From positions 1,400,001-1,464,000 of the forward strand of contig NZ_CP109603.1 in assembly GCF_025905425.1 (NCBI RefSeq): DNA of 64,000 bases, given 5' to 3'. Below are positions 33,090-42,295 of this stretch, piece by piece. This DNA is from Pseudomonas putida. GTDB lineage: Bacteria > Pseudomonadota > Gammaproteobacteria > Pseudomonadales > Pseudomonadaceae. The stretch's first letter is position 1; each line of letters opens with the position of its first letter. The notes under the pieces are model-generated. The model was not told the origin of the DNA. It was given only the letters and a program-made list of their open reading frames with translations, and made no database searches. Made by a program: the position numbers and the translations under genes.

Positions 33090-35714
33090 TTACGCCTGAA
33101 CAACCGGGATCTTGGCGTTGGCCGCAGCCTCGCGGAACTCGGCGATCTGGTCGAAGCTCAGGTAGCGGTAGACGTCGGCAGCCATGCTGTCGATGTCCTG
33201 CGCGTACTGCATGTACTCTTCGACAGTCGGCAGTTTGCCGATGATCGAAGCGACAGCAGCCAGCTCGGCCGATGCCAGGTACACGTTGGTCGCGTCGCCC
33301 AGACGGTTCGGGAAGTTACGGGTCGAGGTGGAAACCACGGTCGAACCGGTCTGCACACGTGCCTGGTTACCCATGCACAGCGAGCAGCCTGGCATTTCCA
33401 TGCGCGCACCGGCCTTGCCGTAGATGCCGTAGTAGCCTTCTTCGGTCAGCTGGTGAGCGTCCATCTTGGTTGGCGGAGCCAGCCACAGACGGGTTGGGAT
33501 GCCCCCCTTGACCTTCTCCAGCAGCTTACCGGCAGCGCGGAAGTGACCGATGTTGGTCATGCACGAACCGATGAACACTTCGTCGATCTTCTCGCCCTGT
33601 ACCGAAGACAGCAGGCGGGCATCGTCCGGGTCGTTCGGCGCGCAGAGCACAGGCTCTTTGACGTCGGCCAGGTCGATTTCGATGATTTCGGCGTATTCGG
33701 CATCGGCGTCGGCCGACAGCAGCTCAGGCTTGGCCAGCCAGGCTTCCATGGCCTGGGCACGACGCTCCAGGGTACGGGCATCGCCGTAGCCTTCGCCGAT
33801 CATCCAGCGCAGCAGGGTGATGTTGGAAGTCAGGTACTCGGCGATGGCCTTTTCCGGCAGCTTGATGGTGCAGCCGGCAGCGGAACGCTCGGCCGAGGCG
33901 TCGGACAGTTCGAACGCTTGCTCGACAGTCAGTTCGTCCAGGCCTTCGATTTCCAGGATGCGGCCGGAGAAGGCGTTTTTCTTGCCCTTCTTCTCGACGG
34001 TCAGCAAGCCCTTCTGGATGGCGTAGTAAGGGATGGCATGAACCAGGTCACGCAGGGTGATACCAGGTTGCAGTTTGCCCTTGAAGCGCACCAGGATCGA
34101 CTCTGGCATGTCCAGCGGCATGACGCCGGTGGCGGCGGCGAAGGCCACCAGGCCGGAACCGGCCGGGAACGAGATGCCGATCGGGAAGCGGGTGTGCGAG
34201 TCGCCACCGGTGCCGACGGTGTCAGGCATCAGCATGCGGTTCAGCCAGCTGTGGATGATGCCGTCGCCTGGGCGCAGCGACACGCCGCCACGGGTGCGGA
34301 TGAAGTCTGGCAGGGTGTGGTGGGTGGTGACGTCGATCGGCTTCGGATAAGCCGCGGTATGGCAGAACGACTGCATCACCAGGTCAGCGGAGAAGCCCAG
34401 GCACGCCAGGTCTTTCAGCTCGTCACGGGTCATCGGGCCAGTGGTGTCCTGGGAGCCGACGGTGGTCATCTTCGGCTCGCAGTAGGCACCTGGGCGCACG
34501 CCCTGGCCTTCTGGCAGACCGCAAGCACGGCCGACCATCTTCTGCGCCAGGGTGAAGCCCTTGTCGGACTCAGCTGGCTGCTCTGGTTTTTTGAACAGGT
34601 CGGAAGCACCCAGGCCCAGTTCGGCACGGGCTTTTTCGGTCAGGCCACGGCCGACGATCAGCGGGATACGGCCGCCAGCGCGGACTTCGTCCAGCAGTAC
34701 TTCGGTTTTCAGCGCGAAGTTGGTGACCAGCTCGTCGCTGCCGTGACGGCGCACTTCACCTTTGTACGGGTACACGTCGATGACGTCGCCCATGCCCAGG
34801 TTGGTGCAGTCGAATTCGATCGGCAGGGCGCCGGCGTCTTCCATGGTGTTGTAGAAGATCGGGGCGATCTTGGTGCCGAAGCAGAAACCGCCGGCGCGCT
34901 TGTTCGGCACGTACGGAATGTCGTCACCGAAGAACCACAGCACCGAGTTGGTGGCGGATTTACGCGACGAACCGGTACCGACCACGTCACCGACGTAGAC
35001 GACCGGGAAGCCTTTGGCCTTGACCGCTTCGATCTGGGCCAGTGGGCCGACCGAACCTGGCTGCTGTGGCTCGATGCCGTCGCGGGCCATTTTCAGCATG
35101 GCCAGGGCGTGCAGCGGGATGTCAGGGCGCGACCAGGCGTCCGGGGCAGGGGACAGGTCGTCGGTGTTGGTTTCGCCAGGCACCTTGAACACGGTCAGGG
35201 TGTACTTGTCGGCGATGGCCGGACGCGAGGTGAACCACTCACCGGCAGCCCAGGACTCCAGCACGGCCTTGGCGTGGACGTTGCCCGCCTTGGCTTTTTC
35301 GGCCACGTCGTGGAAGGCATCGAACATCAGCAGGGTGTGCTTGAGCTTTTCGGCCGCGACGGCGCCCAGTTCGGCGTCATCCAGCAGCGCGACCAGCGTC
35401 TCGATGTTGTAGCCGCCCTGCATGGTGCCCAGCAGCTCGGTGGCGAGCTTGCGGTCGATCAGCGGGGATTTGGCTTCGCCCTTGGCCACGGCGGAGAGGA
35501 AAGCGGCCTTGACATAGGCAGCTTCGTCCACCCCTGGTGGAACGCGGTTGGTGATCAGGTCTACGAGGAAGGCTTCTTCGCCGGCCGGCGGGTTTTTCAG
35601 CAGCTCGACCAGGCCTGCAGTTTGTTCGGCGTTCAGCGGCTGGGGCACGATACCCAGGGCGGCACGCTCTTCGATGTGTTTGCGGTAGGCTTCAAGCACA
35701 GTTATTACCCTCAT
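33090..35714 (-). CDS. acnB: Bifunctional aconitate hydratase 2 / 2-methylisocitrate dehydratase
   Basis: An 874-residue (869 if the GTG is used) AcnB-type aconitase of the TCA cycle; it also hydrates 2-methyl-cis-aconitate, completing the methylcitrate cycle of the adjacent operon. The N-terminal HEAT-like and swivel domains come first, then the cluster-binding domains with ligands in [11 protein letters not shown] and [11 protein letters not shown] near the C-terminus. Two starts are possible: ATG at 35714 with AGGGA seven bases upstream, or GTG at 35699 (giving [12 protein letters not shown]) with GAGGG eight bases upstream. The second matches the usual family N-terminus. It shares a terminator with prpD. 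Confidence 0.94.
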   Translation of the reverse strand: MRVITVLEAYRKHIEERAALGIVPQPLNAEQTAGLVELLKNPPAGEEAFLVDLITNRVPPGVDEAAYVKAAFLSAVAKGEAKSPLIDRKLATELLGTMQGGYNIETLVALLDDAELGAVAAEKLKHTLLMFDAFHDVAEKAKAGNVHAKAVLESWAAGEWFTSRPAIADKYTLTVFKVPGETNTDDLSPAPDAWSRPDIPLHALAMLKMARDGIEPQQPGSVGPLAQIEAVKAKGFPVVYVGDVVGTGSSRKSATNSVLWFFGDDIPYVPNKRAGGFCFGTKIAPIFYNTMEDAGALPIEFDCTNLGMGDVIDVYPYKGEVRRHGSDELVTNFALKTEVLLDEVRAGGRIPLIVGRGLTEKARAELGLGASDLFKKPEQPAESDKGFTLAQKMVGRACGLPEGQGVRPGAYCEPKMTTVGSQDTTGPMTRDELKDLACLGFSADLVMQSFCHTAAYPKPIDVTTHHTLPDFIRTRGGVSLRPGDGIIHSWLNRMLMPDTVGTGGDSHTRFPIGISFPAGSGLVAFAAATGVMPLDMPESILVRFKGKLQPGITLRDLVHAIPYYAIQKGLLTVEKKGKKNAFSGRILEIEGLDELTVEQAFELSDASAERSAAGCTIKLPEKAIAEYLTSNITLLRWMIGEGYGDARTLERRAQAMEAWLAKPELLSADADAEYAEIIEIDLADVKEPVLCAPNDPDDARLLSSVQGEKIDEVFIGSCMTNIGHFRAAGKLLEKVKGGIPTRLWLAPPTKMDAHQLTEEGYYGIYGKAGARMEMPGCSLCMGNQARVQTGSTVVSTSTRNFPNRLGDATNVYLASAELAAVASIIGKLPTVEEYMQYAQDIDSMAADVYRYLSFDQIAEFREAAANAKIPVVQA

Positions 35715-36067
35715 CAGTGGTCCCTAAAGGGAGTCCGGGACGCTCATCCAGCATTCAATGCACCCATGCGCAATCACGGCTTCTTGGGCCGCCCAGCCAG
35801 GGTCGCAGAGAATCCTTACAGAAGCTGCTTTCAAAGTTTTACGCCTGCAGAACGGGGAGCTGATGAGGGCTGGCGCGGGCATGCGAGGGTGCATGGCCCG
35901 GGCCAACGCCGTTCTACCGGATTAACTGTGCTCGTGACGCTTTGAAAACAGCTTCCAACGGACATTGTTGCCTTGAAAAGGCGGTGTGATTCTACGGCAA
36001 AAAAAGCCCGAAGGTAAGGCGGCGAAGATGACTTTAACGAGTGACCCTGGTTAGACAAAGGGCTAAC
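35715..36067. other. 353-bp gap between divergent acnB and DUF1289 genes
   Basis: It must hold both promoters. I see no coding sequence, REP or strong hairpin. AAAAAAAGCCCGAAGG at about 35999 and AT-rich CATTGTTGCCTTGAAAA near 35965 are the only low-GC stretches. No promoter can be assigned with confidence. Confidence 0.5.
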
Positions 36068-36583
36068 ATGGGCCCGTGTTCCACCGCCAAGCCGTTGTTT
36101 TTCATGTCCAACAAGTCCATCAAGACCCCTTGCGTCGGCCTGTGCTCCACCGTCTACGGAGACACGGTATGCCGTGGCTGCAAGCGTTTTCACCACGAAG
36201 TGATCAACTGGAACGGCTACGACGACGATCAGAAGCGCGCCGTGTGGCTGCGTCTGGAGCAGTTGCTGGTGCAAGTGATGATGGCCAAGCTGGAAGTCTT
36301 CGACAAAAGCCTGCTGCGCCTGCAATTGGAGCAGCGTTCCATCCGCTTTGTGGAACAACAGTCGGAGTACTGCTGGGCCTACCAGTTGATCGCCCGTGGG
36401 GCACGGATGATCCGCGACCTGGAGGCTTACGGCATGGTCTTGCTGCCCGAGTTTCGTGGCTGGGAGCTGCCGCAATTGCGTGATGCGATCGACCGGGAGT
36501 TCTTTTTGCTGTCCGAGGCGCATTACCAGCGCTATATCGCCCCAAGCTTCTTGCGCGATGCCCTGGAGAATGGGCAGGGTTGA
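36068..36583 (+). CDS. DUF1289-domain protein
   Basis: A 171-residue protein whose N-terminal part is a DUF1289 domain: TPCVGLCST, then VCRGCKRFHHEVINWNGYDD with three or four cysteines in a C-x3-C...C-x2-C pattern that probably binds a metal. The rest is a helical extension ending AHYQRYIAPSFLRDAL. The family is widespread in proteobacteria and its function is unknown. The ATG at 36068 has AAAGGG five bases upstream; the ATG at 36104 (MSNKSIKTPC) is nearer the usual family start but lacks a ribosome-binding site. A REP couplet follows. Confidence 0.82.
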   Translation: MGPCSTAKPLFFMSNKSIKTPCVGLCSTVYGDTVCRGCKRFHHEVINWNGYDDDQKRAVWLRLEQLLVQVMMAKLEVFDKSLLRLQLEQRSIRFVEQQSEYCWAYQLIARGARMIRDLEAYGMVLLPEFRGWELPQLRDAIDREFFLLSEAHYQRYIAPSFLRDALENGQG

Positions 36584-36602
36584 TACCCTTGTCGTGAATT
36601 TG

Positions 36603-36702
36603 CCGGCCTCTTCGCGGGGCAAGCCCGCTCCCACAAGTGCCCCACAATATTCAGAATATGTGGGGCACTTGTGGGAGCGGGCTTGCCCCGCGAAGAGGCC
36701 GG
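36603..36702. repeat. REP couplet with perfect 44-bp arms
   Basis: Arms 36603-36646 and 36659-36702 are exact reverse complements; the 12-bp centre ATATTCAGAATA extends the symmetry except for one base. It lies between the convergent DUF1289 gene and queD, about 20 bp from each stop, and may act as a shared transcript end. Confidence 0.95.
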
Positions 36703-36715
36703 AATATGTCTCGGA

Positions 36716-37072
36716 TCAGTCCCCGGTATACTCACACCCGCTGGTGCAGGTTTCATGAATGCGCACCTTGGACAGCTCTGGCAGCAGCGGCTTGACCTGC
36801 TCCCAGATCCACTTGGCGATCACTTCGCTGGTGGGGTTTTCAAGCCCTGGAATGTCATTGAGGTAGTTGTGGTCCAACTGCTCGTAGATCGGCTTGAAGA
36901 TCGCCTTGATCTCGGAAAAATCGCGAATCCACCCGGTGTGCGGATCAAGGGGGCCGGTCAGGTGCAGGCCGACCTTGAACGAATGGCCATGCAGGCGACC
37001 GCATTTGTGCCCGGCTGGGACGTGGGGCAGGCGGTGGGCCGATTCGAATGTGAACTCTTTGAAAATTTCCAC
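36716..37072 (-). CDS. queD: 6-carboxy-5,6,7,8-tetrahydropterin synthase
   Basis: A 118-residue QueD enzyme making the pterin precursor of queuosine from 7,8-dihydroneopterin triphosphate. Zinc ligands are H13 (ESAHRLPH), H28 and H30 (RLHGHSF), and the catalytic cysteine is C24 in [31 protein letters not shown] is the conserved middle block, and the terminal [18 protein letters not shown] holds the pterin-binding glutamate. Length is normal. Its other pathway partners (queC, queE) are not in the window. Confidence 0.95.
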   Translation of the reverse strand: MEIFKEFTFESAHRLPHVPAGHKCGRLHGHSFKVGLHLTGPLDPHTGWIRDFSEIKAIFKPIYEQLDHNYLNDIPGLENPTSEVIAKWIWEQVKPLLPELSKVRIHETCTSGCEYTGD

Positions 37073-37206
37073 GCTGTCAGAACTCTGTATGAATCAATAA
37101 TGCGCGCAGTTTATCATGGCGCCAGCTGTTTTCAGGTTGAATTAAGGACCGCTGGGTAATCTTAACCCCGTAGACAACTTGAACATTTCTCAGGAGAGAA
37201 GACACG

Positions 37207-37515
37207 ATGAAAACCTTGACTGCCCTGTTCACCGCTGCCGCCCTTGCCCTGGGCGCCAATGCCGCTTTCGCCAAGGACGTTCAGCCCGACGAAGTGGTCA
37301 AACTGGTCAACGCCAAAACCATCAAGTCGCTGGATGAGCTCAAAGCCACCGCCGTGGCCAAGCACCCAGGTGCCACCGTGACCGATTCGGAGCTCGAAGA
37401 CGAATACGGCCGCTACATCTACAAGGTCGAGCTGCGCGATGCGCAGAACGTCGAGTGGGACGTCGACCTGGATGCCAAGACCGGTGAAGTACTCAAGGAC
37501 GCGCGAGACAGCTGA
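37207..37515 (+). CDS. Periplasmic PepSY-domain protein
   Basis: A 102-residue exported protein: signal peptide about 1-22 (ALALGANAAFA), then one PepSY domain with VKLVNAKTIKSLDELKA and ELEDEYGRYIYKVELRDAQNVEWDVDLDAKTGEVL. PepSY domains often bind or inhibit peptidases or sense the periplasm. It is the first gene of a four-gene operon and its stop overlaps the next start (TGATG). AGGAG lies upstream of the ATG. Its C-terminal domain resembles that of the next protein, so the two are probably tandem duplicates. Confidence 0.88.
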   Translation: MKTLTALFTAAALALGANAAFAKDVQPDEVVKLVNAKTIKSLDELKATAVAKHPGATVTDSELEDEYGRYIYKVELRDAQNVEWDVDLDAKTGEVLKDARDS

Positions 37516-37829
37516 TGATCCACTTACCGCGGCCGGCACGATATTTGGCGCTTTCGCTGCTGGCCGTCTGTTCCCTGGCGGCTGCCCGTGACCTCGATCA
37601 GGATGAAGCCCTGGCATTGCGCCAGAAGGGCGTCATCCTGCCGCTCGAACAGCTGCTGGAAACCGCCCTGGGGCGTTACCCTGGCGCGCGTTTGCTGGAA
37701 GCCGAGCTGGAACAAGACGACGATCGCTACGAATATGAAGTCGAATTGCTGACCGCCGAAGGGGTGGTACGTGAAATCAAGCTCGACGCCAGTACCGGTG
37801 CCCTGCTCAAAGACGAGGAAGACGACTGA
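37515..37829 (+). CDS. Second periplasmic PepSY-domain protein
   Basis: A 104-residue exported protein with a signal peptide (LALSLLAVCSLAAA, about 10-23) and a single PepSY domain: EALALRQKGVILPLEQLLE and LEAELEQDDDRYEYEVELLT with a closing DASTGALLKDEEDD. It starts within the stop of the first PepSY gene and ends immediately before the response regulator start (TGAATG). The design suggests it feeds information to, or is controlled by, the two-component system encoded after it. Confidence 0.87.
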   Translation: MIHLPRPARYLALSLLAVCSLAAARDLDQDEALALRQKGVILPLEQLLETALGRYPGARLLEAELEQDDDRYEYEVELLTAEGVVREIKLDASTGALLKDEEDD

Positions 37830-38498
37830 ATGCGCCTGTTGCTTGTCGAGGACAATGTGCCGCTGGCCGATGAACTGATCGCCGGTCTGCAGCGCCAGGG
37901 CTATGCCGTGGACTGGCTGGCCGATGGCCGCGATGCGGTGTACCAGGGCCAGAGCGAACCCTACGACCTGATTATCCTGGACCTCGGCCTGCCAGGTTTG
38001 CCGGGGTTGGACGTGCTGGCCCAGTGGCGCACAGGCGGCCTGGCCACGCCGGTGCTGGTGCTGACGGCGCGCGGTTCCTGGGCCGAACGCATCGAGGGCC
38101 TGAAGGCCGGCGCCGACGATTACCTGAGCAAACCCTTCCACCCGGAAGAGCTGCAGTTGCGCATCCAGGCCTTGCTGCGCCGTGCGCGCGGCCTGGCCAA
38201 TCAACCCACTCTGGAAGCTGCCGGCCTGCACCTGGATGAAAGCCGCCAATGCGTGCGCCGCGATGGGGTCGATATCCAGCTGACCGCTGCCGAGTTTCGG
38301 TTGTTGCGTTATTTCATGTTGCATCCCCAGCAGATCCTCTCCAAAAGCCACCTGGCCGAACACCTCTACGATGGCGAGACCGAGCGGGATTCCAATGTCC
38401 TTGAAGTGCACGTCAATCACCTGCGCCGCAAGTTGGGCCGCAGTGTGATCGAGACCCGCCGGGGGCAGGGCTACCTGTACGCCGGGAGCGTCGAGTGA
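37830..38498 (+). CDS. OmpR/PhoB-family response regulator
   Basis: A 222-residue regulator: receiver domain 1-115 with phosphoacceptor D51 ([13 protein letters not shown]), acidic pocket E7/D8, and K101-type lysine in [13 protein letters not shown]; then a winged-helix DNA-binding domain (about 130-220) with [16 protein letters not shown] and [14 protein letters not shown]. It resembles QseB/PmrA/PhoP-type regulators, which often respond to cations or envelope stress. The kinase gene overlaps its stop, and its start is adjacent to the PepSY stop. The input signal is not known. Confidence 0.92.
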   Translation: MRLLLVEDNVPLADELIAGLQRQGYAVDWLADGRDAVYQGQSEPYDLIILDLGLPGLPGLDVLAQWRTGGLATPVLVLTARGSWAERIEGLKAGADDYLSKPFHPEELQLRIQALLRRARGLANQPTLEAAGLHLDESRQCVRRDGVDIQLTAAEFRLLRYFMLHPQQILSKSHLAEHLYDGETERDSNVLEVHVNHLRRKLGRSVIETRRGQGYLYAGSVE

Positions 38499-39814
38499 AG
38501 TCGATCCAGGCGCGTTTGAGCCTGGGCCTGGTGGCGGTGCTGGTGGTGGTCGGCGTGGTGCTTGCGCAACTCACCTTGTGGTTGTTCGAGGCCGGCCTGC
38601 AGCGCTACCTGGAAAACGGCTTGCGCAAGGAAAGCGAGAACCTGCTGGTGGCCCTGGTGCGCGGCCCTTCCGGGTTGCAGTTGGACGAGCGACGCATTTC
38701 CGCTGCCTACCAGCGGCCGTTTTCCGGTTATTACTTTCGCATCGATTTTGACCAAGGTACCTGGCGCTCACGTTCGCTGTGGGACCTGGACATGCCCAAG
38801 CCGGCTGCGCCTGGGCTGTCTGATAGCCACGAACTAGGCCCTGAGGGGCAGCAACTGCTGGCGCTGCGTGCCGACTATCGACGCCTGGGGCAGGACATCT
38901 CGATCAGCGTGGCGCAGGATTACTCACCCGTACGCGAAGGCTTCCGGCGCATGCAGCAGATCGGCCTGGGCATGGGGCTGGTGGCGTTGATACTGGTGCT
39001 GGTGCTCCAGCGCATCACGGTGAAGCGCTCGTTGCGCCCGCTGGAGCGTGCCCGTCAGCAGATTGCCCAGTTGCAACAGGGCCAGCGCTCGCAGCTGGAC
39101 GCCGAAGTCCCTGTAGAGCTGGCGCCGCTGGTGGGGCAGATCAACCATTTGCTGAGCCACACCGAAGACAGCCTGCGCCGCTCGCGTAATGCCCTGGGCA
39201 ACCTTGGCCATGCGCTGAAGACGCCGTTGGCGGTATTGCTGAGCCTGGCGTCCAGCGAGCGTTTGAAAGGCCTGCCCGACGTGCGCGAGCAAATGCGCGC
39301 ACAGCTTGAGCAGATTCAGCAGCGCCTGGCGCGCGAACTCAATCGGGCTCGCCTGGCCGGTGACGCTTTGCCCGGTGCCCAGTTCGACTGCGACGCCGAA
39401 TTGCCAGGGCTTTTGGGCACGTTGGGGATGATCCATGGCGAAGGCCTGTTGCTGGCGCGGGACGTGCCGCCTGGGCTGCTGCTGCCGTGGGACCGCGAAG
39501 ACGTGCTGGAGTTGCTGGGCAATTTGCTGGACAACGCCTGCAAATGGGCCGACAGCGAAGTGCGCCTTGGGATTGCGCCGAGCGACGCGGGTTATCAGTT
39601 GTGGGTTGACGACGACGGCCCCGGCATTCCTGAAAGCCAGCGCCTGCAGGTGTTGGAGCGGGGGTCGCGGCTGGATGAGCAGGTCGATGGGCATGGCCTG
39701 GGGCTGGGCATCGTGCGCGATATCGTCGAGGCCTGGGGCGGGCGGCTGACACTGCTTCAGAGCCCATTGGGCGGGTTGCGGGTCAGCATCGACTTGCCGC
39801 GCAGGGCTAGATAA
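38495..39814 (+). CDS. Sensor histidine kinase (PhoQ/QseC-like)
   Basis: A 439-residue membrane kinase beginning with GTG that overlaps the regulator stop (GTGA). Helix 1 is about 8-30, a periplasmic sensor about 31-158 and helix 2 about 159-178. HAMP follows, then the H box [14 protein letters not shown] and an ATPase domain with [23 protein letters not shown] and [12 protein letters not shown]. The periplasmic domain is rich in charged residues ([15 protein letters not shown]). With two PepSY proteins encoded ahead, the sensed state may be set by those proteins. The signal is unknown. Confidence 0.9.
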   Translation: MKSIQARLSLGLVAVLVVVGVVLAQLTLWLFEAGLQRYLENGLRKESENLLVALVRGPSGLQLDERRISAAYQRPFSGYYFRIDFDQGTWRSRSLWDLDMPKPAAPGLSDSHELGPEGQQLLALRADYRRLGQDISISVAQDYSPVREGFRRMQQIGLGMGLVALILVLVLQRITVKRSLRPLERARQQIAQLQQGQRSQLDAEVPVELAPLVGQINHLLSHTEDSLRRSRNALGNLGHALKTPLAVLLSLASSERLKGLPDVREQMRAQLEQIQQRLARELNRARLAGDALPGAQFDCDAELPGLLGTLGMIHGEGLLLARDVPPGLLLPWDREDVLELLGNLLDNACKWADSEVRLGIAPSDAGYQLWVDDDGPGIPESQRLQVLERGSRLDEQVDGHGLGLGIVRDIVEAWGGRLTLLQSPLGGLRVSIDLPRRAR

Positions 39815-39818
39815 TGCC

Positions 39819-39900
39819 GGGGCCGCTTTGCGCCCCTTTCGCGGTGCAAGGCCGCCCCCACAAAATTGCCGTGAGTCCTAGAGCGGCGCGCAGTGGCCCC
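39819..39900. repeat. Degenerate REP couplet after the kinase gene
   Basis: GGGGCCGCTTTGCGCCCCTT then TCGCGGTGCAAGGCCGCCCC on the left, and GAGCGGCGCGCAGTGGCCCC on the right. It keeps the outer ends of the typical couplet but the core is mutated. Confidence 0.55.
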
Positions 39901-40035
39901 ATGACCAGATCACCACTGCAAAAAAATTGCAGTACAGCGGCATTTTTTTGAATTGGCCCTCGCCAACCCGGCCCGGCACAATCCCCTCACGAAACTTCCC
40001 AGTTTCCATCTCTCCACGGACGGAGCCCCTTGCGT

Positions 40036-40086
40036 TATTGCTTTGGCAATACAGGGCCCAGGCCAGCTCGGCTGGGCTTTCTTTTT
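40036..40086 (+). terminator. Terminator-like double hairpin 32 bp before the HPP gene (attenuator or sRNA end)
   Basis: A first hairpin TATTGC-TTTG-GCAATA (40036-40051) is followed by a GC-rich stem with arms GCCCAG (40056-40061) and CTGGGC (40072-40077) plus two inner pairs, then TTTCTTTTT (40078-40086). This has full intrinsic-terminator form, yet the next start codon is only 31 bp further. An upstream GCCC (40025-40028) could pair with GGGC (40054-40057) and compete with the terminator stem. A possible promoter is TTGGCC, 18 bp, CACAAT ending near 39980, so a short RNA of about 100 nt is also possible. Confidence 0.6.
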
Positions 40087-40117
40087 AAACAGTAAAACCA
40101 CGATTTCGATTATTCAC

Positions 40118-41275
40118 ATGCCTGCCTCGCGTTCCGAAAGTCGTCTGCAGCGGCTGTTGCCCGCGCCCCTGAATATTCCCCCCAAAGAATGGCTGCGTGC
40201 TGGAGCGGGTGCCTTGCTCGGCCTGTTCCTGGCCGGCTGGCTCACCAGCATGGCCTACGGCCCTGGCATCGCCTTGCATCTTCTGGGCCCCTTGGCTGCC
40301 TCGGCAGTGCTGGTGTTTGCCGTGCATTCGGGGCCTTTGGCCCAGCCTTGGCCCGTGCTGGGCAGTTACGCCGTGGCGGGTGCCGTCGGCCTGGCCATGC
40401 GTCAGGGCTTCGGGCCTGAGCTGTGGGTGGCTGCTGCGGCCCTGGCGATCTCGGTGCTGGTGATGTGCCTGCTGCGCTGCCTGCACCCGCCAGGCGGTGG
40501 TGTAGCGGTGAGCGCGGTGCTGGCCGACTCGGGGCTGACGGCGCTGGGTGATCATTTGCTGGAGCCGGTGCTGCTCAATGCGTTGATCCTGGTGGCGGTG
40601 GCGGTGATCTACAACCGCCTGACCGGCGTGCGCTACCCCAAGGGCGTTGCCCCACGCAAAGAGTTGCATCACACCCATGACCCGCTGCCCAGCGAGCGTG
40701 TCGGGGTCAGCGGCGCCGACCTGGACCAGGCGCTTGAAGAATTGGGCGAGTTCGTCGATGTCACCCGCGACGAACTGGAACGCATCATCCTTGCCACCGA
40801 ACAGCATGCCCTGCAACGCAGCCTTGGCGGTATCACCGCGGCATCCGTGATGTCCCGCGATGTGCAGTTCGCGTCACCGGACACCACCCTGGAGCAGGCG
40901 TGGAAAATGCTGGCCAGCCATCACCTGAAAACCCTGCCGGTGCTGCAAAACGGCAAGCTGGTGGGCATCGTCAGCCTCAGCGACTTGGTCGGGCCGGCCA
41001 TGCAGCGGGGGCAGTTCCGTTGGCGCGGCCTGTTGCGGCGCAAGGCGGTGCGCATGGAGCAGGTGATGAGCCGACGGGTGATCAGTGTCGGCAGTCAGCA
41101 CCCGCTGGAGCGCCTGTTGCCACTGCTGTGTGAACAAGGGTTGCACTGCCTGCCGGTGCTCGACAGTGGCAAGCTGGTCGGGGTGATCACCCAGACCGAC
41201 CTGATCGCTGGGCTCAAGCGCCAGTTGCTCAGTGCCGCTGGCAACGCCTCAGATAACCGGGTCCCAGCGCTGTGA
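40118..41275 (+). CDS. HPP-family membrane protein with C-terminal CBS pair
   Basis: A 385-residue inner-membrane protein. The HPP domain (about 20-175) has four or five helices and the naming motif HPPGG at 123-127, in RCLHPPGGGVAVSAVL. Two CBS domains follow (about 235-365), with VMSRDVQFASPDTTLEQAW and VMSRRVISVGSQHPLERLL, which may sense an adenosine nucleotide. Plant HPP proteins carry nitrite; the bacterial substrate is unknown. No ribosome-binding site is visible before the ATG, and a terminator-like hairpin lies just upstream, so expression is probably controlled after initiation. The 3' end overlaps the convergent LysR gene by 27 bp. Confidence 0.86.
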   Translation: MPASRSESRLQRLLPAPLNIPPKEWLRAGAGALLGLFLAGWLTSMAYGPGIALHLLGPLAASAVLVFAVHSGPLAQPWPVLGSYAVAGAVGLAMRQGFGPELWVAAAALAISVLVMCLLRCLHPPGGGVAVSAVLADSGLTALGDHLLEPVLLNALILVAVAVIYNRLTGVRYPKGVAPRKELHHTHDPLPSERVGVSGADLDQALEELGEFVDVTRDELERIILATEQHALQRSLGGITAASVMSRDVQFASPDTTLEQAWKMLASHHLKTLPVLQNGKLVGIVSLSDLVGPAMQRGQFRWRGLLRRKAVRMEQVMSRRVISVGSQHPLERLLPLLCEQGLHCLPVLDSGKLVGVITQTDLIAGLKRQLLSAAGNASDNRVPAL

Positions 41276-42115
41276 CCAATCGCTGGCGCCGGCGGCCACC
41301 AGCCGGCGCAGTATCGCGAACGCCTGTTGCAGCGCTTCGCTGTCGCGCTTGCGTGGGTACACCAGGAACGTCGGGTAGGTGAATTCCGGCGCCTGGGGCA
41401 CCCGCTCGAAGACACCGTTGTCTAGGTAGGCCTGCACCACGCGGGTGCGGAAGTAGCCACTGCCGCCTTGGTCGAGGATGAACTGCAGGGCGAGCGGGCC
41501 GAGGTTGAAACTCAGTGCCGGGCGTGCGCAGTCGGGCAGGGCAGCGTCGTGCTGGCGGCGGAATGCCTCTCCCCAGTCGATGTAGATGTACGGATCTGGT
41601 TGGTCGACCCGGCGCACGCGGATCAGCTTCTCCTCCATCAACTGCTCCACCTGCAAGCCTGGGCCGTAGGTCGGCTGATAGACCAGCGCAGCGTCCAGCA
41701 GGCCCATTTCGACCTTGCGCAGCAGCGATTCGCCATCGCTCACCTCGCTGCGGATGGCATGGCTGGGCAGCTCCCGGTGCAGCGCACTGACCCAGTCGAG
41801 CATCATCGGGTTACCCAGGCTCACTTCGCCGCCAACATGCAGCACTTGCTGGCAACCTTCGGGCAGCGGCAGGTCACGGCGCGCCGCTTCCCAGGTCTGC
41901 ACCAGCTGGTTGGCATAACTGACGAAGGCCTCGCCATCGCTGGTCAAGCTGGCGCCGTTGCGGCTGCGCACGAACAGCTGACAGCCCAGTTGCTGTTCCA
42001 GGCGCTGCACCCGTGCTGTGATCGCAGTCTGTGACACGAACAGGCGTTCGGCGGCGGCGACCAGGCTGCCGCAGCGCACGATTTCCAGAAAGGTACGGGC
42101 CTGATCGATATCCAT
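41249..42115 (-). CDS. LysR-family transcriptional regulator
   Basis: A 288-residue LysR regulator. The winged helix-turn-helix is at about 5-60 (TFLEIVRCGSLVAAAERLFV, SQTAITARVQRLEQQLG) and the effector-binding domain follows. It is divergent from the propionyl-CoA synthetase gene with 180 bp between, the usual layout for a regulator and its target, but the effector cannot be told from sequence. Its 3' end overlaps the HPP gene on the other strand. The last residues, ASDWSQRWDPVI, are encoded in this overlap. Confidence 0.87.
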   Translation of the reverse strand: MDIDQARTFLEIVRCGSLVAAAERLFVSQTAITARVQRLEQQLGCQLFVRSRNGASLTSDGEAFVSYANQLVQTWEAARRDLPLPEGCQQVLHVGGEVSLGNPMMLDWVSALHRELPSHAIRSEVSDGESLLRKVEMGLLDAALVYQPTYGPGLQVEQLMEEKLIRVRRVDQPDPYIYIDWGEAFRRQHDAALPDCARPALSFNLGPLALQFILDQGGSGYFRTRVVQAYLDNGVFERVPQAPEFTYPTFLVYPRKRDSEALQQAFAILRRLVAAGASDWSQRWDPVI

Positions 42116-42295
42116 GGGCTGCTCTGTGGCTGAAGGGGAGGCCTATTCTAGAGAATTTGCACTGTTATGGGGCGTATTCGCGTTGTCTGCAAATTTGCAG
42201 GTCGGTTGTGACTTTAGTCCCATGGCGGGCCCGGCGTGGCGGTCCATACTCAAGTTTCGCCCTTCAATAACAACAAGTACCGGGTTCTCTTCGAC

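Noticed and set aside
33453..35945. An 830-codon plus-strand frame opposite acnB
   Set aside because: It is a mirror frame of acnB, rich in Gly/Gln/Val/His repeats typical of antisense of GC-rich genes, and has no ribosome-binding site.
39953..40117. An N-terminal extension of the HPP protein from TTG 39953
   Set aside because: It would translate across the terminator hairpin and an AT-rich leader and has no similarity to HPP proteins; ATG 40118 begins the normal domain.
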